Shown here piece after piece: positions 34,240-46,381 of a stretch of DNA of 64,000 bases. Every line of letters starts with the position of its first letter. Position 1 is the stretch's first letter. The notes below the pieces were generated by a model that did no database searches, was not told the DNA's origin, and saw only the letters and a program-made list of their open reading frames with translations. The stretch lies in contig NZ_JAKZFR010000004.1 of assembly GCF_022808935.1 (NCBI RefSeq), positions 62,001 through 126,000 of the forward strand. Direction: 5' to 3'. The stretch is from Geothrix sp. SG200 (GTDB taxonomy: Bacteria; Acidobacteriota; Holophagae; Holophagales; Holophagaceae). Made by a program: the position numbers and the translations under genes.

Positions 34240-35232
34240 CTAGGCCTTCCATCCATTGAGAATCCGCATGTAGTTCGCGCGAGTGAAGGCCTGGGCGCTG
34301 GGGCACTTCTGGAGGCTCATGCTGCCGCGGGCCTGGGCCAGGGATTCGTACTCATGTTCGTCCAGCCACTCGTCCAGGGTGGCGCGCGACTGGGCCAGGC
34401 GCTCGGGGCCGTGGATGAGGAGGGCGGAGACCATCTGCACGGCGTCCGCGCCTGCCATGACGGCCTTGAGGGCGCCGATGCCGTCGTGGACACCGCCGGT
34501 CACCGCGAGGCTGCCCTTCACATGGCTGCGCAGCACGGCCAGCCAGCGAAGCCGCAGGAGCAGTTCCTCGGGGCTGGATAGCTGGAGGTTCGGCTCCGCG
34601 GTCAGCTCCTCCACATTGATGTCGGGCTGGAAGAAGCGGTTGAAGAGCACCAGTCCGTCGGCCCCCGCAGCCTCCACCTCGCCGGCGAAGTGGGCCAGGG
34701 AGGAGAAGAAGGGCGAGAGCTTCACGGCGACGGGGATCTTCACCTGGGACTTCACGACCCGGATCACGTCGAGGGTGCGCTTTTCCACCGCGGCGGCGGA
34801 TTCCTTGGGATCCGTGGCCAGGTAGTAGACGTTCAGCTCCAGGGCGTCGGCGCCGGCCTGTTCCATGAGCTTGCTGTAGTGCAGCCAGCCCGCGGAGGTG
34901 GTGCCGTTCAGGGACGCGATGACCGGGACTGAGACTGCCGTCTTGATGCGGCGGATCTGCTCGAGGTACTTCTCGGGCCCAAGGCGGAAGTCGTCCGGCT
35001 GCGGGAAGTAGGACAGGGCCTCAGCGCTGGAGTGCGAGCTGAGCTGCATGTCCATGATGGTGCCCTCTTCCTCGCGGGTGATCTGCTCCTCGAAGAGCGA
35101 GTGCATCACGATGGCGGAGGCACCGGCATCTTCGAGGCGCTTGACCATGCCCATGTCGTCGACCATGGGCGAGGCGCCCGCCATCAACGGATGGGCCAGC
35201 TTGAGGCCGAGGTAGGTGGTGGAGAGGTTCAT
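34240..35232 (-). CDS. Dihydroorotate dehydrogenase-like flavoprotein
   Basis: The 330-residue TIM-barrel protein starts MNLSTTYLGLKLAHPLMAGASP, with DHOD-family phosphate-binding segments near LAVTGGVHDGIGALKAVMAGAD (about 240-261). Enzymes of this type beside nifJ are common in anaerobes and are often only DHOD-like; none of the other pyrimidine genes is nearby. No iron-sulfur subunit (PyrK) follows. The start is 11 bp downstream of the nifJ stop, so the two are co-transcribed, suggesting a redox role linked to ferredoxin instead of, or besides, orotate synthesis. A true DHOD function cannot be excluded. Confidence 0.8.
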   Translation of the reverse strand: MNLSTTYLGLKLAHPLMAGASPMVDDMGMVKRLEDAGASAIVMHSLFEEQITREEEGTIMDMQLSSHSSAEALSYFPQPDDFRLGPEKYLEQIRRIKTAVSVPVIASLNGTTSAGWLHYSKLMEQAGADALELNVYYLATDPKESAAAVEKRTLDVIRVVKSQVKIPVAVKLSPFFSSLAHFAGEVEAAGADGLVLFNRFFQPDINVEELTAEPNLQLSSPEELLLRLRWLAVLRSHVKGSLAVTGGVHDGIGALKAVMAGADAVQMVSALLIHGPERLAQSRATLDEWLDEHEYESLAQARGSMSLQKCPSAQAFTRANYMRILNGWKA

Positions 35233-35243
35233 GGATTCCCCCT

Positions 35244-38804
<3,561 letters not shown>

Positions 38805-38947
38805 GGTTTCGCTCCTTCCGGCGTGCTTCTTCGGGGCGCTTCCGGGGATAGGTTTCAGGACAGGCAATCCAGAATCAGGACGGGCAACAAGGCAGGCCCA
38901 TCATATCTGATGGATCGGTCAATATTCATCACAAGATGGTCCAGTGG

Positions 38948-41725
38948 TCAGACCGCAGCCTGGGGCTCCCCCATGAGCCGGCGGTGCATGGCCGCGGCGG
39001 CCCGGCGGCCCTGGCCCATGGCCAGGATGACCGTGGCGCCGCCCGTGATGACGTCACCGCCCGCGAACACGCCGGGCAGGGAAGTCTCGCCGGTTTCGTT
39101 GTCAACGACAACAACCCCGCCCTTGAGGGTCTTGAGGCCCTTGTCGGTCTGGGCAATGAGGGGGTTCACATCGAAGCCCAGGGCGACCACCAGGGTGTCG
39201 CAGGGGATCATGATGCGCTCGTCGGTCATCCTGGGGCTGCGGCGGCCGTCGGGGCCGGGCTCGCCCAGCTCCATGACCGCGCACTCGGCATGGGTCATCC
39301 AGCCCTTGTCGTTGCCGTGGAGCTGCACGGGCGTGCAGAGGAACTTGAACTCGACGCCCTCCTCCTGCGCGTGCTCCAGCTCCTCCTTGCGGGCGGTGGA
39401 TTCCTTCACCGTGCGGCGGTAGACCACCGTGACCTTCTCGGCGCCCATGCGGCGGGCCGCGCGGGAGGCGTCCATGGCCGTGTTGCCCGCGCCCACGATG
39501 ATGACGTTCTTGCCGACGGTCACCGGCGTGCCGTACTCGGGGAAGAGGTCCGCCCGCATGAGGTTGATGCGGGTGAGGAACTCGTTGGCGGTGTAGACGC
39601 CCTTGTACTCCTCGCCGGGGATGCCCATCATCTTGGGCAGGCCGGCGCCGGTGCCCATGAAGATGGCGTCGTGGTCCCTGCGCAGGTCATCGAGGGTCAT
39701 GCTGCGGCCGACGAGGGTGTTCATGATGAACTTCACGCCCAGGCGGCGGAGGGTCCCCACTTCCTGGTCCACGATCTTGTTGGGCAGGCGGAACTCGGGG
39801 ATGCCGTAGAGCATCACGCCGCCCGGCTTGTGGAGGGCGTCGTAGACCGTGACCTGGTGGCCCTTCTTGATGAGCTCGCCGGCGACCGTGAGACCCGCGG
39901 GGCCCGCGCCGATGACGGCCACCTTCTTGCCCGTGGGAGCCTCGACCGGGGGCAGCTCATCCGAGCCCAGCATGGAGTCGGAGGCGTAGCGCTCCAGGCG
40001 GCCGATGGAGACGGGCAGGCCCTTGATGCCCACCACGCACTTGATCTCGCACTGCTTCTCCTGCGGGCAGACGCGGCCGCAGACGGAACCCAGCGAGGAG
40101 CTCTCCTTGATGATGCGGGCGGCGCCCTGGGGATCCTCGTGGACGATCTCCATGAGGAAGGCGGGGATGTTGATGTTGACCGGGCAGCCCTCGATGCAGG
40201 CGGGGTGCTTGCACTGGATGCAGCGGGCGGCCTCGAGCCGGGCCTGTTCGGGCGAGAGGCCCAGGCTCACCTCGTCGAAGTTGCACACGCGCAGCTCCGG
40301 CGGCTGGCAGGCCATCTCCTGGCGGGGGATCTTCATCTTCTGGCTGGGCTTGATGGTGTTCAGGTCCAGGTTCTGCCAGTCCAGCTCGGTCACGGGCTCG
40401 TTCAGGTACTTGGAGTAGTCCACGGGTCCGGTGGCGGCCACGCGGCCGATCTTGCACTCGGAGGGATCGCAGGCGTCGTGCTCCTCCGACTTGTACCAGT
40501 CCTGGCGCATGCGGAGCATGTTGAAGTCCACCTGGTGGCCGTCGAAGTCGGGACCGTCGAAGCAGGCGAACTTGGTCTGGCCGCCCACGCTCACGCGGCA
40601 GCCACCGCACATGCCCGTGCCGTCCACCATGAGGGCGTTGAGGCTCACGAGCGTGAAGATGCCGTGGGGCTTCGTCAGGTCCGAAACGGCCCGCATCATG
40701 GGCAGGGGGCCCACGGCGACCACCTGGGCGACCTTCTCCCGGGCGATGATGTCCTTGAGGGCGTCGGTCACCAGCCCCTGGCGCCCCAGGGTGCCGTCGT
40801 CGGTGGTGACGATGAGCTCCGCGGAGGCGGCGCCCAGCTCGTCGGCCAGCAGCACGCGCTCCTTGCTGCGGCCGCCCAGGATGGTGATGACCCGGCGGCC
40901 CTGGACATGGAGCTCCTCGGCGGCGGGCAGGATGGCGGCGGAGCCGTAGCCGCCCGCCATCAGCACGATGGTGCCTTCCTCCACCAGCTCCGTCGGGGTG
41001 CCCATGGGGCCGGCCACGGCGAAGAGGCGATCGCCGGCGCTGAGCCTGCCCATGGCCTTCGTGGTGGCGCCCACCTCCTGCATGATGAAGTGGATGTAGC
41101 CCTTCTTCGCGTCGCCGCCGGCCAGGGTGAGGGGGATGCGCTCGCTTTCGGGGAAGGGGGCGACCATGAAGAACTGGCCCGGCTTCCGGCCGCGGGCCAC
41201 CTGGGGGGCCTGCACGATGAAGGACCAGGTCTCGGGCGCGATGAGCTTCTTCTCGAGGATGAGGTAGCCGTCCTGGGTCTCCTCATCGGACCAGTACATG
41301 GACCTGCCCTTGAGGAGGGGCAGCATGAGCCGCTCTTCCATCTCGATGTGGTCGCGGACGAGGTCCACGAGCCGCTGCCCCTGCAGCGTGAGGGCCTGGG
41401 GCGCCCGGACCTGGCCGTCGTTGATCTCGGACAGCAGCTGGAGGGTCAGGTCCCACATCTGGCGGTGCTCGTCCTGGATGCGCTGCACCAGGGCCTCGGC
41501 CCCGAGCTCCTCCAGCAGGGGCAGCAGCTCGCGCTCCTCGGCCTCGTTGTGGGGCTTGAGCTCCTCATAGACCCACCGGGCCCCGAGGTCCACGCGCTTC
41601 CAGTCGCCGGCCCCGATGGCCTTGGCCATGTCAGTCAGCTGCTTCTGGGCTTCCTGGTGGGTGGCATGCCAGTGCGGCGCGGGCAGGTTCTCGGCGGTGA
41701 TGAGCGGGCGGGCCGTGTCGGACAT
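38948..41725 (-). CDS. Hemerythrin-NfnA-NfnB fusion (NADH-dependent ferredoxin:NADP oxidoreductase)
   Basis: The 925-residue protein has three parts. Residues about 15-148 form a hemerythrin-like domain: PHWHATH, HNEAEERELLPLL, DEHRQMW and DHIEMEERLMLPLL supply the expected His and Glu iron ligands. Residues about 155-440 resemble NfnA: a ferredoxin-NADP reductase fold with a [2Fe-2S] motif (CGGCRVSVGGQTKFAC). Residues about 450-925 resemble NfnB/GltD: two [4Fe-4S] motifs (CIQCKHPACIEGCP, CGRVCPQEKQC), an FAD site (VIGAGPAGLTVAGEL) and an NAD(P) site (VGAGNTAMDASRAARRMG). Nfn bifurcates electrons between NADPH, NADH and ferredoxin. The diiron domain in front is not typical and may sense O2 or NO. 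Confidence 0.88.
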   Translation of the reverse strand: MSDTARPLITAENLPAPHWHATHQEAQKQLTDMAKAIGAGDWKRVDLGARWVYEELKPHNEAEERELLPLLEELGAEALVQRIQDEHRQMWDLTLQLLSEINDGQVRAPQALTLQGQRLVDLVRDHIEMEERLMLPLLKGRSMYWSDEETQDGYLILEKKLIAPETWSFIVQAPQVARGRKPGQFFMVAPFPESERIPLTLAGGDAKKGYIHFIMQEVGATTKAMGRLSAGDRLFAVAGPMGTPTELVEEGTIVLMAGGYGSAAILPAAEELHVQGRRVITILGGRSKERVLLADELGAASAELIVTTDDGTLGRQGLVTDALKDIIAREKVAQVVAVGPLPMMRAVSDLTKPHGIFTLVSLNALMVDGTGMCGGCRVSVGGQTKFACFDGPDFDGHQVDFNMLRMRQDWYKSEEHDACDPSECKIGRVAATGPVDYSKYLNEPVTELDWQNLDLNTIKPSQKMKIPRQEMACQPPELRVCNFDEVSLGLSPEQARLEAARCIQCKHPACIEGCPVNINIPAFLMEIVHEDPQGAARIIKESSSLGSVCGRVCPQEKQCEIKCVVGIKGLPVSIGRLERYASDSMLGSDELPPVEAPTGKKVAVIGAGPAGLTVAGELIKKGHQVTVYDALHKPGGVMLYGIPEFRLPNKIVDQEVGTLRRLGVKFIMNTLVGRSMTLDDLRRDHDAIFMGTGAGLPKMMGIPGEEYKGVYTANEFLTRINLMRADLFPEYGTPVTVGKNVIIVGAGNTAMDASRAARRMGAEKVTVVYRRTVKESTARKEELEHAQEEGVEFKFLCTPVQLHGNDKGWMTHAECAVMELGEPGPDGRRSPRMTDERIMIPCDTLVVALGFDVNPLIAQTDKGLKTLKGGVVVVDNETGETSLPGVFAGGDVITGGATVILAMGQGRRAAAAMHRRLMGEPQAAV

Positions 41726-41800
41726 GGAAGCCTCCAGATCCGTTCAGCATGCGATGACCGCCCGGGGAATTCTGTGTCTAAAAACCTAATCGGGGACACT

Positions 41801-41816
41801 TGTGACTCATGCCACA
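41801..41816. promoter_or_regulatory. Crp/Fnr-type site upstream of the hemerythrin-Nfn gene
   Basis: TGTGA-CTCATG-CCACA differs from the palindrome at one position and lies 76 bp upstream of ATG 41725 on the minus strand, the same distance as the site before rrf2 copy C. Confidence 0.45.
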
Positions 41817-42181
41817 GGGGCCTGGAATCATAAGGACTTAGCTAGAGTATCAAGCATTCTGTATGGATTATCTGGTTGTTAATATCCGGCCCTCTCCACC
41901 AGGCGGCCCCTGACCTCGGGTCAGCAACTGGCGGATCCGGAAGGGCTTCGGGAGAACACCCCCAGGCGGCGGAACAGCGGTGTCCTTTGGGATCTCCGCC
42001 TGGTCCCGGTTGTGGAGCGGCCGTGGAGCGGCTGGGGGGATGCGATGGGATCGAGACTCTGAATCGATTCTGTTTCTCAGCCCCCATCCCCAGAGGGACG
42101 TGCAGCCGCGGCATGCCGCATGGAATGGCGCCCCGGGAGAGGCCGGGCCTGCGGTAGGGTGGAGGCCCCGGAGGCCTCCCT
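41817..42181. other. Non-coding gap between the Nfn fusion and an orphan gene
   Basis: The first about 70 bp are AT-rich (TAGCTAGAGTATCAAGC and following) and then the sequence becomes GC-rich without a supported gene. A hairpin GGAGGCC/GGCCTCC at 42161-42179 stands directly before GTG 42182 and could mask its ribosome site. No RNA family was recognised. Confidence 0.4.
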
Positions 42182-42628
42182 GTGGACCAGCTCGACGAAT
42201 TCCTGCCCTACGCCCAGAGCTGCCTGAAGCATGCCTCGGAGCGGGCCCGGCTGGCCGCCATCCTCACCCTCTGGGTGGCCAAGTGGCGGGGGAAGCACCG
42301 GGTCTTCGACTACTCCCGCAGCCACCACGGGGCCTTCTTCCACTTCAACCAGCTCATGGACGGCAAGTGGGTCCAGGCCTTCACCTTCGTGGCCACCCGC
42401 CGCGAGGGCGTCTGCCTGCGCGGGCCCGATCCCGACCGTACGCGGAAATCCCACAAGCTCCGCCGCAACGCCCTGGACGCCGCACCGCTGGACGCCCTCT
42501 TCGAGGCCTGGTCGCAGCACCCCGAGGCCCGGCCCGCCGGCCATGCCGTGGAGTTCTTCCTGGACGAGACCCCCGACGACGTGTGGGCCGCCTGCCTGGC
42601 GGAGGCCTTGGCCCAGCTCGGGGCCTGA
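42182..42628 (+). CDS. Hypothetical protein, 148 residues
   Basis: Not recognised. The soluble product is rich in charged and aromatic residues, with AAILTLWVAKWRGKHRVFDY (about 25-44), HHGAFFHFNQLMDGKWVQAFTF (about 48-69) and a C-terminal acidic helix (TPDDVWAACLAEALAQL). There is no signal peptide or membrane segment. The proposed GTG start follows a hairpin and lacks a strong ribosome site. The codon usage is like that of flanking genes, so it is probably a real gene. It stands alone between a non-coding gap and a repeat element. Confidence 0.6.
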   Translation: MDQLDEFLPYAQSCLKHASERARLAAILTLWVAKWRGKHRVFDYSRSHHGAFFHFNQLMDGKWVQAFTFVATRREGVCLRGPDPDRTRKSHKLRRNALDAAPLDALFEAWSQHPEARPAGHAVEFFLDETPDDVWAACLAEALAQLGA

Positions 42629-42639
42629 AAACCAAAGAC

Positions 42640-42745
42640 GGAACGCGAAGGGCGCTAAGAAAAGCGCGAAGGCAGGAAGGGAGTTCTTAATGGACAGAGC
42701 ATCTGTTCGCGGTCTTCGCGCCTTCATTCGCGCCCTTCGCGTTCC
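42640..42745. repeat. Intergenic inverted repeat, GGAACGCGAAGGGCGC family
   Basis: The left arm GGAACGCGAAGGGCGC (42640-42655) and the right arm GCGCCCTTCGCGTTCC (42730-42745) are perfect 16-base complements. Degenerate internal units (AAAGCGCGAAGG, TCTTCGCG) extend the pairing. It lies between the orphan gene and the pheA leader. Confidence 0.9.
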
Positions 42746-42797
42746 ATGGAATCTCCTTGCAGGCCAAGGGCTTTTCCGGCAAGGTGTCTAGACCGTG

Positions 42798-42863
42798 ATG
42801 ACCGCCGCCCGCGCCTTCTTCTTTAGCTTTCGCACCCCGGGTGCGAGGGTAGGCGGCGTCTAG
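42798..42863 (+). CDS. pheL: Phe-rich leader peptide of the pheA attenuator
   Basis: ATG 42798 opens a 21-codon frame, MTAARAFFFSFRTPGARVGGV, ended by TAG 42861. Four of its residues 7-11 are Phe (codons TTC TTC TTT and TTT with one Ser). A perfect inverted repeat TCGCACCC/GGGTGCGA (42830-42846) overlaps the second half, and a rho-independent hairpin follows at 42888, before pheA. This is the standard layout of a transcription attenuator: ribosome stalling at Phe codons when charged tRNA-Phe is scarce would favour read-through into phenylalanine synthesis. Gene symbol follows the enterobacterial name. Confidence 0.75.
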   Translation: MTAARAFFFSFRTPGARVGGV

Positions 42864-42887
42864 AACCGGAACCGCTTCGAACCATCG

Positions 42888-42916
42888 CCCCCGAGACCGC
42901 CAGGCTCGGGGGTTTT
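42888..42916 (+). terminator. Attenuator terminator of the pheA leader
   Basis: CCCCCGAG (42888-42895) pairs with CTCGGGGG (42905-42912), followed by TTTT. It lies between the Phe leader peptide and ATG 42936, so it must be read through for pheA to be expressed. Confidence 0.8.
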
Positions 42917-42935
42917 CGCATTCCAGGAGAACCCC

Positions 42936-44033
42936 ATGACCGAGATCCCGTCCCTCCCCGGCCTCCGCCAAGCCATCGACGCGGTGGACGACCAGGTGCT
43001 GGCCCTGCTGAACCGCCGGGCGACCCTGGCCGCGGAGGTGGGCCGCCTCAAGGCCGCGGCCGCGCCCGACGCCCTCTTCCATGCGCCCGCCCGGGAGCGG
43101 GAGGTGCTGGCCCGCCTGGAGGCCGCGAGCGCCGGACCCTTCCCCGCCCCGGCCGTGCGCACGGTCTTCCAGGAGATCATGAGCGCCTGCCTCAGCCTGG
43201 AGAAGCCGCTGCGGGTGGCCTTCCTGGGCCCCGAGGGCACCTTCACCCACCTGGCGGCGCGCCACCAGTTCGGCGGCTCTGGCCAGGCCCTGCCGCAAGG
43301 CACCATCCAGGCCGTGTTCCAGGCCGTGGAGCGCCAGCGCGCCGACTACGGCGTGGTGCCCGTGGAGAACGCCACCGAGGGCGCTGTGGACTCCACGCTC
43401 GACGCCTTTCTCGACAGTTCCCTGGCCATCTGCGCGGAGATCCTCCTGCCCGTGGACCAGGCCCTGCTGATGCGGCCGGAACTCGAGGTCGGCGGCGTGC
43501 GGCGGGTCTACTCCCATCCCCAGGCCCTGGGCCAGTGCCGCCGCTGGCTGGAGGCGCACCTCCCGGGGGCGGACCGCATCGAGGCGCCGTCCACGTCGGA
43601 AGCCGCCCGCCTGGCCCGGGAGGACGCCGAGGGCGCGGCCGTGGCCTCGGAGCTGGCCGCGGACCTCTTCGGCCTGCGCGTGGCTGAGACGAAGATCCAG
43701 GACCTGGCCGCCAACGCCACCCGCTTCCTGGTGCTGGGGCCCAGGTCCGCCGAGCCCACGGGCCGCGACCGCACCACCCTGCTGGCCATGGCCCAGGACG
43801 GCCCCGGCGCCCTGCTGCGCCTGCTGGAACCTCTGGCCCGCCGGGGCCTGAACCTCAGCCGCATCCAGAGCCGGCCCACCCGGCGCAAACTCTGGGAATA
43901 CGTCTTCTTCCTTGATGTCGAGGGCCACGCGGCGGATCCGGCGCTGGCGGAGGCCCTGGAGGAGCTGCGGGGCGTCTGCGCCTCGCTGAAGGTCCTGGGC
44001 AGCTATCCCCGGGCGCTGGAGGTGGCGCGATGA
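42936..44033 (+). CDS. pheA: Bifunctional chorismate mutase / prephenate dehydratase
   Basis: The 365-residue protein makes phenylpyruvate from chorismate. Residues about 5-85 are an AroQ-type chorismate mutase (GLRQAIDAVDDQVLALLNRRA), about 92-275 the dehydratase (FLGPEGTFTHLAA, VENATEGAVDSTLD, ATRFLVLG), and about 285-360 an ACT domain. The regulatory GAL motif is present (GPGALLRLL) but the usual ESRP is QSRP (RIQSRPTRRKLWEYVFFLD), so Phe feedback may differ. AGGAG precedes ATG 42936. A Phe leader and attenuator lie directly upstream. The stop overlaps the DAHP synthase start (ATGA). Confidence 0.96.
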   Translation: MTEIPSLPGLRQAIDAVDDQVLALLNRRATLAAEVGRLKAAAAPDALFHAPAREREVLARLEAASAGPFPAPAVRTVFQEIMSACLSLEKPLRVAFLGPEGTFTHLAARHQFGGSGQALPQGTIQAVFQAVERQRADYGVVPVENATEGAVDSTLDAFLDSSLAICAEILLPVDQALLMRPELEVGGVRRVYSHPQALGQCRRWLEAHLPGADRIEAPSTSEAARLAREDAEGAAVASELAADLFGLRVAETKIQDLAANATRFLVLGPRSAEPTGRDRTTLLAMAQDGPGALLRLLEPLARRGLNLSRIQSRPTRRKLWEYVFFLDVEGHAADPALAEALEELRGVCASLKVLGSYPRALEVAR

Positions 44034-45358
44034 CTGGCCGGACCTGGACCCCCGATTCCTGGCGCGGCCTGCCCGCGGCCCAGCAGCCGCACTACCGCGA
44101 CGCCGCGGGGGTGGAGGCGGCCCTGGCGGAGCTGCGGGAGCTGCCGCCCCTGGTGGTGGCCGAGGAGGTGGACCACCTCCGGAGCCTCATCGCCGAGGCC
44201 GCCGCGGGAAAGCGCTTCCTCCTCCAGGGGGGCGACTGCGCCGAGGCCTTCGCGGACTGCCGTGGGCCGATCATCCAGGACAAGCTGCGCGTCCTGCTCC
44301 AGATGTCCGTGCTCATCACCCACGGCGGCCGCACGGGCGTGGTCCACCTGGGCCGCATCGCGGGCCAGTACGCCAAGCCCAGAAGCGGGGACACGGAGCT
44401 GGTGGACGGTCATCGCGTGCCCGTCTACCGCGGGGACCTCATCAATGGGCTCGATCCGGCCCAGCGCGAGGCCGATCCCCGGCGACTCCTGGAGGCCTAC
44501 CACCGCGCCGCGGCCACCCTCAATCACCTGCGGGCCCTGGTGGACGGCGGCTTCGCGGACCTGCACAACCCCGAGCACTGGGACCTTCCCTGGAGCCGCG
44601 AGGACGCGGGCCACTACCTGGAGACGCTGGAGCAGGTGCGGGCCTCCCTCGACTTCGTGAGGTGCCTGGGCGGCCTGCCCGAGCACCTGCGCACCGGCGA
44701 GCTGTTCACCAGCCACGAGGCCCTGCACCTGCCCTTCGAGACGGCCCTCACGCGCTGGGTGCCCGAGAAGGGGGCCCACTACAACCTGGGCGCCCACTTC
44801 CTCTGGATCGGCGAGCGCACCCGCCAGATGGACGGCGCCCACCTGGAGTACATCCGGGGCCTGGCCAATCCCATCGGCCTGAAGGTCGGCGCCGCCATGA
44901 CGCCGGACCAGCTGCGACAGGTGCTGTCCAAGCTGGATCCGGAGCGCCAGCCGGGACGGCTCACGCTCATCACCCGCTTCGGGGCAGGGAAGGCGGGCCG
45001 CGTGCTGCCGGGCCTCATCGAGGCCGCGCGCGCCGAGGGTCATCCCGTGCTGTGGAGTTGCGATCCCATGCACGGCAACGGGCGCACGACCAAAGGAGGG
45101 CTCAAGACGAGGGACTTCGGCGACATCCTCCAGGAGCTGCGGGAGGTGGCCGACCTCCACCGCGCCCACGGCTCGAAGCTGCGCGCCGTCCACTTCGAGC
45201 TCACCGGCGAGCCCGTCACCGAGTGCACCGGCGGCGTCGAGGGCCTCGTCGAGGCAGACCTCGAGCGCGCCTACAAGAGCGGCTGCGACCCCCGCCTCAA
45301 CCGCAGCCAGAGCCTGGAGATGGCCTTCCTCATCGCGCAGATGATGCGAAGGGCGTGA
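44030..45358 (+). CDS. Class II 3-deoxy-7-phosphoheptulonate (DAHP) synthase
   Basis: DAHP synthase condenses PEP and erythrose-4-phosphate, the first step of the shikimate pathway. The 442-residue class II (plant/mycobacterial type) protein has the metal and substrate motifs LLQGGDCAEAF (about 64-74), GRIAGQYAKPRS (about 107-118), SCDPMHGNG (about 344), HFELTGEPVTECTGG (about 386) and SGCDPRLN near the end. It overlaps pheA by 4 bp, so both are under the Phe attenuator: the entry and Phe branches of aromatic synthesis are regulated together. Confidence 0.96.
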   Translation: MTGRTWTPDSWRGLPAAQQPHYRDAAGVEAALAELRELPPLVVAEEVDHLRSLIAEAAAGKRFLLQGGDCAEAFADCRGPIIQDKLRVLLQMSVLITHGGRTGVVHLGRIAGQYAKPRSGDTELVDGHRVPVYRGDLINGLDPAQREADPRRLLEAYHRAAATLNHLRALVDGGFADLHNPEHWDLPWSREDAGHYLETLEQVRASLDFVRCLGGLPEHLRTGELFTSHEALHLPFETALTRWVPEKGAHYNLGAHFLWIGERTRQMDGAHLEYIRGLANPIGLKVGAAMTPDQLRQVLSKLDPERQPGRLTLITRFGAGKAGRVLPGLIEAARAEGHPVLWSCDPMHGNGRTTKGGLKTRDFGDILQELREVADLHRAHGSKLRAVHFELTGEPVTECTGGVEGLVEADLERAYKSGCDPRLNRSQSLEMAFLIAQMMRRA

Positions 45359-45360
45359 GG

Positions 45361-46347
45361 CTACTGCGCCACGCTCCACGCCATCTGGCGGCGGTAGTCG
45401 GTGACGAAGGCCTTCTTCTCGGCGCTGTAGTTGCAGCCGCCGCCGGTGGTGCTGGGGCCGACGGCGACGAGGCCGAGGTCGATGGTGGGGGGGAAGGCCC
45501 TGAGGGCGCGGTCCACGGCCTCCTGGGCGGGGAGGCCCCGGGCCAGCAGGTCGTAGGTGGTTTTCGCCACCAGGTGCTTGATGATGTCCTCGCCGTTGCC
45601 GGTGCAGGCCACGGCGCCCTTGGGGCCCGCGTAGATGCCCGCGCCGAACATGGGCACGTCGCCCACGCGACCGTAGAAGGTGATGGTGGTGCCGCCGGTG
45701 CTGATGGCGGCGGCGAAGTTCCCCTTGGCGTCGCGGGTGACGCAGCCCACGGTGTCCGAGGGTCCCAGCGCTTCTTTCAGCGGCGTGGGGAAGTTCCAGG
45801 CCTTCTTCCAGTCGTAGCGCTTCCAGGCCTCGATCTGGCGAGGGTCCGAGCCCTTGAGGATGGCCTGCACGCGCTGGAAGCGGGCCTTGTTCTCGGCGCA
45901 GGTGGGGTCGTAGTCGGGAAAGCCCATGGCCCGGGCGAAGCGGGTGGCGCCTTCGCCCACGATGAGGAGGTGGGGCGTGTCCATGACCTTGCGGGCCACC
46001 AGCACGGGATTCCTCACGCGCTCGATGGCGGCCACGGCGCCGTAGCCGCCGGTGGCGCCATCCATGCAGGCGGCGTCCATCTGGATGGTCCTGCCGTCCA
46101 GGCGGATGTTGGCGCCGGTGCCGGCGTTGAAGCGGGGATCGTCCTCCAGCACCACCACGCCGGCCAGGGCACCGTCCAGGGCGCTGCCGCCGGCCTTCAG
46201 GGTCGCCAGGGCCTTCGCCGCGGCCGGATCCGTCCCGTCCATGCGGGCGCGCGGGCTGCCGGCGCCCCCATGGACGACCGCCGCGGGAGGCGCCGCCAGG
46301 AGGCCCGCGGCCAGGAGGAGGATCGCGAAGGGGGGGCGGATGCGCAT
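45361..46347 (-). CDS. Isoaspartyl peptidase / L-asparaginase (Ntn-hydrolase), exported
   Basis: The 328-residue precursor is cleaved autocatalytically to expose a nucleophilic Thr. The probable site is Thr199 in GPSDTVGCVTRDAKGNFAAA, with the family stretch STGGTTITFYGRVGDVP downstream. The N-terminus has a signal peptide (FAILLLAAGLLAAPPAAV), so the enzyme is probably periplasmic. It cleaves beta-aspartyl peptides and asparagine. The gene converges with the DAHP synthase gene (2 bp between stops) and is followed by moaA on the same strand. Confidence 0.9.
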   Translation of the reverse strand: MRIRPPFAILLLAAGLLAAPPAAVVHGGAGSPRARMDGTDPAAAKALATLKAGGSALDGALAGVVVLEDDPRFNAGTGANIRLDGRTIQMDAACMDGATGGYGAVAAIERVRNPVLVARKVMDTPHLLIVGEGATRFARAMGFPDYDPTCAENKARFQRVQAILKGSDPRQIEAWKRYDWKKAWNFPTPLKEALGPSDTVGCVTRDAKGNFAAAISTGGTTITFYGRVGDVPMFGAGIYAGPKGAVACTGNGEDIIKHLVAKTTYDLLARGLPAQEAVDRALRAFPPTIDLGLVAVGPSTTGGGCNYSAEKKAFVTDYRRQMAWSVAQ

Positions 46348-46381
46348 GGGGAGCCTCGGGGATCGGTTCGCAGGCCGGGTG

